Shown: positions 60,902 through 64,000 of the stretch, in pieces
Position numbering within the stretch: the stretch's first letter is position 1
Layout of the letters: each line of letters opens with the position of its first letter
Assembly (NCBI RefSeq): GCF_003999995.1
Contig: NZ_RJAD01000002.1
Location: 186,001 to 250,000 of the forward strand
Length of the DNA: 64,000 nt
Direction of reading: 5' to 3'
DNA from: Microbacterium sulfonylureivorans
Lineage (GTDB): Bacteria; Actinomycetota; Actinomycetes; Actinomycetales; Microbacteriaceae
Translations under genes and position numbers: made by a program
The notes under the pieces: model-generated
What the model was told of the DNA's origin: nothing
The model's database searches: none
Seen by the model: the letters and a program-made list of their open reading frames with translations, nothing else

Positions 60902-61729
60902 ATGGCAAACTTCACGATCGCCGACATCAAGGCGCTGCGCGACCAGCTCGGCACGGGCATGGTCGACACGAAGAAGGCGCTCGAAGAGGCCGACGGCGAC
61001 GTCGAGAAGGCCGTCGAGATCCTCCGCCTCAAGGGCGCGAAGGGCAACGCCAAGCGCGCCGACCGTTCCACCAGCGAGGGCCTCGTCGCCGCACGCGAGC
61101 AGGACGGCAAGGTCACGCTGATCGAGCTCGCCTGCGAGACCGACTTCGTCGCGAAGAACGACCGCTTCATCGCTCTGGCCGACAAGGTCGCCGATGCCGC
61201 CGCAGCCGTGGCCGCAGACTCGGTCGAGGCCGCCCTCGCGGCGACCGCCGGCTCGCAGACCGTCGCCCAGCTGATCGACGACGAGGCCGCCATCATCGGC
61301 GAGAAGGTCGAACTGCGCCGCGTGCGCACCCTGTCGGGCGACCACTTCGAGATCTACCTGCACAAGACCAGCAAGGACCTGCCCCCGCAGGTCGGCGTGG
61401 TGCTCGCCTACTCGGGCGACGACGCCGAGACCGCTCGCAGCCTCGCTCAGCACATCTCGTTCGCGAACCCGTCCTACCTGTCGCGCGACGAGGTCCCCGA
61501 GGCCGATGTCGACAAGGAGCGCGAGATCGTCACCGAGATCTCCCGCAACGAGGGCAAGCCCGAGGCCGCGCTGCCGAAGATCGTCGAAGGCCGCGTCAAC
61601 GCGTTCTTCAAGCAGGTCTCCCTGCTCGACCAGGACTACGCCAAGGACAACAAGCTGTCCGTGGCGCAGGTCGCCAAGGACGCAGGTCTGACCCTGACGG
61701 GCTTCGCCCGCTTCAAGGTCGGCGCGTAG
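60902..61729 (+). CDS. tsf: Elongation factor Ts
   Basis: A 275-aa guanine exchange factor for EF-Tu. Family N terminus ANFTIADIKALRDQLGTGMV, the TDFVAKN motif (ELACETDFVAKNDRF), and the core domain. The upstream GGAGCC is a moderate ribosome binding site. A classic terminator follows. Confidence 0.97.
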   Translation: MANFTIADIKALRDQLGTGMVDTKKALEEADGDVEKAVEILRLKGAKGNAKRADRSTSEGLVAAREQDGKVTLIELACETDFVAKNDRFIALADKVADAAAAVAADSVEAALAATAGSQTVAQLIDDEAAIIGEKVELRRVRTLSGDHFEIYLHKTSKDLPPQVGVVLAYSGDDAETARSLAQHISFANPSYLSRDEVPEADVDKEREIVTEISRNEGKPEAALPKIVEGRVNAFFKQVSLLDQDYAKDNKLSVAQVAKDAGLTLTGFARFKVGA

Positions 61730-61738
61730 CACCTCGAG

Positions 61739-61773
61739 AAGGCCCGCATCGGATTCCGGTGCGGGCCTTTTCT
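61739..61773 (+). terminator. Rho-independent terminator after tsf
   Basis: AAGGCCCGCA (61739-61748) pairs with TGCGGGCCTT (61760-61769), extended by inner pairs, and is followed by a T-rich run TTTTCT. One of the few terminators here with a U tract. Confidence 0.9.
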
Positions 61774-61812
61774 CATGCCCTTCGGTAGTTTGTCCCCAAC
61801 GAGAGGATCGTC

Positions 61813-62532
61813 GTGATCAATGAGACCACCGGGCGCCGCCGCGTCCTCCTGAAGCTGTCGGGCGAGGCGTTCGGCGGAGGCCAGCTCGGCGTCAACCCCG
61901 ACGTCGTCAGCCAGATGGCCCGCGAGATCGCCGAGGCCGTCGATCGCGTCGAGATCGCCGTGGTCGTCGGCGGCGGCAACTTCTTCCGCGGTGCGGAGCT
62001 CAGCCAGCGCGGCATGGACCGCGGCCGTGCGGACTACATGGGCATGCTCGGCACCGTGATGAACGCCCTTGCGCTGCAGGACTTCCTCGAGCAGGCCGGC
62101 GCCGCGACGCGCGTGCAGTCCGCCATCTCGATGACGCAGGTCGCCGAGCCGTACATTCCGCGCCGTGCGGAGCGCCACATGGAGAAGGGCCGCGTCGTGA
62201 TCTTCGGCGCCGGCGCCGGACTGCCGTACTTCTCCACCGACACGGTCGCCGCGCAGCGCGCGCTGGAGATCGACGCGCAGGAGGTGCTCGTTGCGAAGAA
62301 CGGCGTCGACGGCGTCTACACCGCTGATCCGAAGAAGGATGCCTCGGCCACCAAGATCGATCGGATCACCTACCTCGACGCGCTCCAGCGCGGTCTCAAG
62401 GTCGTCGACTCGACCGCGTTCAGCCTCTGCATGGACAACAAGATGGACATGCGCGTGTTCGGCATGGAGCCGGCCGGCAACGTCACCCGGGCGCTGCTCG
62501 GCGAATCGATCGGCACGCTGGTCACGGCGTGA
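61813..62532 (+). CDS. pyrH: Uridylate kinase (UMP kinase)
   Basis: A 239-aa amino-acid-kinase-fold enzyme making UDP. Signatures: [49 protein letters not shown], and [20 protein letters not shown] at 61813 is preceded by GAGAGGATC. A TAGTTT -10-like box lies upstream (about 61787). frr follows. Confidence 0.96.
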   Translation: MINETTGRRRVLLKLSGEAFGGGQLGVNPDVVSQMAREIAEAVDRVEIAVVVGGGNFFRGAELSQRGMDRGRADYMGMLGTVMNALALQDFLEQAGAATRVQSAISMTQVAEPYIPRRAERHMEKGRVVIFGAGAGLPYFSTDTVAAQRALEIDAQEVLVAKNGVDGVYTADPKKDASATKIDRITYLDALQRGLKVVDSTAFSLCMDNKMDMRVFGMEPAGNVTRALLGESIGTLVTA

Positions 62533-62583
62533 ATGCCACCGCTGAGTAGACTGATCAGGCCCCACCCCGATGAAGGAGACACA

Positions 62584-63138
62584 GTGATCGCGGACGTCTT
62601 GGCCGATGCCGGAGCGCGCATGGACCGCGCCGTCGAGGCTGCGAAGGAGGACTTCGCGACGGTTCGCACCGGGCGTGCCAACCCTCAGCTGTTCCAGAAG
62701 GTCCTCGTGGACTACTACGGAACTCCGACGCCGCTCGCGCAGCTCGCGTCGATCAACAGCCCTGAGGCCCGGTCGCTCATCATCACGCCCTACGACAAGT
62801 CGGCGCTGAAGGCCATCGAGCAGGCGATCCGCGACATCCCGAACCTGGGCGTCAATCCGACCAACGACGGCAACCTCGTGCGCGTCACCATGCCCGAGCT
62901 CACCGAGGAGCGCCGCAAGGAGTACGTCAAGCTCGTCCGCTCCAAGGGCGAAGACCACAAGGTGCACCTGCGCGGCATCCGGCGCAAGTCCAAGGACGAC
63001 CTCGACTCCCTGAAGAGCGAGATCGGCGAGGACGAGCTTGCTCGTGCCGAGAAGGAGCTCGACGCCCTCACGCGCGCGCACGTCGATGCGATCGACGAGG
63101 CACTCAAGCGCAAAGAGGCCGAGCTTCTCGAGGTCTGA
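62584..63138 (+). CDS. frr: Ribosome recycling factor
   Basis: A 184-aa two-domain protein splitting post-termination ribosomes with EF-G. Signatures: [53 protein letters not shown] and the coiled-coil end. GTG at 62584 with AAGGAG at good spacing was chosen; a longer frame from 62533 has no support. Confidence 0.96.
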   Translation: MIADVLADAGARMDRAVEAAKEDFATVRTGRANPQLFQKVLVDYYGTPTPLAQLASINSPEARSLIITPYDKSALKAIEQAIRDIPNLGVNPTNDGNLVRVTMPELTEERRKEYVKLVRSKGEDHKVHLRGIRRKSKDDLDSLKSEIGEDELARAEKELDALTRAHVDAIDEALKRKEAELLEV

Positions 63139-63145
63139 GGTCTCG

Positions 63146-64000
63146 ATGGCCGACGCATCCGGTGAAACGCCGGGGGGAGACGAGTCCCTCCCCGACGTTC
63201 CGCTGACGCGCCGTGAGGCGCAGGCTCGCCGAGAGAACGACTCCGAGATCGACGCGCCCGAAGAGTCGGGCGAGGCGCTCCTCGTCGCACCGGAGGTGCC
63301 CGTCCGACCGTCCCTTCCGGTGTCGGAGGACTCCGGACCGGTCATCCAGTCCCACATCCGAGCAGCGCGCTCGGAGTTCGAGAACCAGGTCGCGCACGCG
63401 CGGGCCGAGTTCGAGGAGGCGAACGAGCGGATCAAGCAGCGCACGGGTCGCGATCTCATCCTCGCGATCCTCATCGGCGTGGCCGCAGGCGCGCTGCTTC
63501 TCAGCTCGCTGATCTTCGTCAAGGAGCTCTTCCTGGTGTTCGCGCTGGCGGCGGTGCTGCTCGGCGTGTTCGAGTTCTCGAGGGCGCTCGTCGCCGCCGG
63601 CCGCAAGGTCGATCTGATCCCGCAGCTGGTCGCCGGCGGGATCGTCGTCCTCTCGGGCTTCTTCTTCGAGCTCTGGCTGCATTGGGTCGTCGTGTTCGTC
63701 GCAGTGGCGGTGGTCGTGGTCTGGCGGCTGCTGGTCCAGATGGCCTCGCACGACGGCCGCACGTACGGAGCCGTCCTCGGCGACGTGCTCATCGGCGGCT
63801 TCGTCCAGCTCTATGTGCCGTTCTTCGGGAGCCTGTGCGTCGTGCTGCTCGCGCAGGACGGCGGCGAATGGTGGGTGCTCGCGTTCATCGGCGTCGTCGT
63901 CGCGGCCGACACCGGAGCGTACGCCGCAGGGCTGTCGTTCGGACGGCATCCGATGGCTCCCCGCATCAGTCCCAAGAAGACCTGGGAGGGCTTCGCGGGG
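63146..64000 (+). CDS. cdsA: Phosphatidate cytidylyltransferase (partial at window end)
   Basis: The frame from ATG 63146 stays open to the last base, giving 285 codons without a stop. An acidic, Arg-rich cytoplasmic extension (about 1-110, including a coiled-coil-like stretch) precedes several membrane helices. The conserved region ADTGAYAAGLSFGRHPMAPR followed by ISPKKTWEGFAG is the CdsA family hallmark; the final signature lies beyond the window. The enzyme makes CDP-diacylglycerol, the precursor of phospholipids. The extension is longer than in most CdsA proteins. Confidence 0.9.
   Translation, partial: MADASGETPGGDESLPDVPLTRREAQARRENDSEIDAPEESGEALLVAPEVPVRPSLPVSEDSGPVIQSHIRAARSEFENQVAHARAEFEEANERIKQRTGRDLILAILIGVAAGALLLSSLIFVKELFLVFALAAVLLGVFEFSRALVAAGRKVDLIPQLVAGGIVVLSGFFFELWLHWVVVFVAVAVVVVWRLLVQMASHDGRTYGAVLGDVLIGGFVQLYVPFFGSLCVVLLAQDGGEWWVLAFIGVVVAADTGAYAAGLSFGRHPMAPRISPKKTWEGFAG

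Overview
The window is 64 kb of a high-GC (about 70 percent G+C by eye) actinobacterial chromosome. The best fit is a Microbacterium-like member of Microbacteriaceae. This rests on gene content and order (DUF177-rpmF-rnc-mutM, smc-ftsY, rpsP-khpA-rimM, lepB-rnhB-DUF2469-yraN-comM-dprA-xerC, rpsB-tsf-pyrH-frr-cdsA), on lipA/lipB and ddl/DUF3515/thiL neighbourhoods typical of actinobacteria, and on many leaderless-type promoters (TANNNT followed 6-7 nt later by ATG or GTG). Most of it is core housekeeping chromosome. I see no prophage, IS element or CRISPR array.

Layout. 1-5.5 kb: 3' end of ptsH, a metallo-beta-lactamase-fold hydrolase, tRNA-Glu(CTC), an ECF sigma factor with a DUF4349 membrane partner, terC behind a structured leader, and a fatty acid desaturase. 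5.5-12 kb: a leucine leader peptide and attenuator, leuCD, murA, plsC, gpsA, ddl. 12-20 kb: DUF3515 lipoprotein, thiL, rsmD, a second acyltransferase, recG, coaD, DUF177, rpmF, rnc, mutM. 20-23 kb is an accessory patch: two tandem paralogous double-GNAT proteins, an 84-aa basic protein and a 39-aa peptide gene with its own strong promoter and ribosome binding site. 23-36 kb: smc, ftsY, lipB-lipA, a TetR-glyoxalase fusion, a degenerate sigma-region-4 fragment, ffh, a glutamate-cysteine-ligase-like gene, a 4 x 36 bp tandem repeat and rpsP-khpA-rimM.

36.5-48.5 kb is a nitrate assimilation block: a 1372-aa nitrate reductase fused to a CysJ-like flavoprotein, a NarK transporter, nirB, nirD, cysG and an NnaR-like HemD/winged-helix regulator. 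Together these import nitrate, reduce it through nitrite to ammonium, and make the siroheme the nitrite reductase needs. trmD sits in the middle of this block, so the usual rpsP-rimM-trmD-rplS group is split into three pieces. The three nitrate promoters share a 49-bp array of five pentamer positions phased every 11 bp, resembling GlnR-type operators. This is the most coherent regulatory discovery in the window.

48.5-64 kb: glgX, map, a small membrane protein, rplS, lepB-rnhB-DUF2469-yraN-comM-dprA-xerC, a degenerate M23 peptidase, then rpsB (long structured leader)-tsf-pyrH-frr and a cdsA running off the end. Everything here is read by eye; family names come from recognised motifs and not from database searches.
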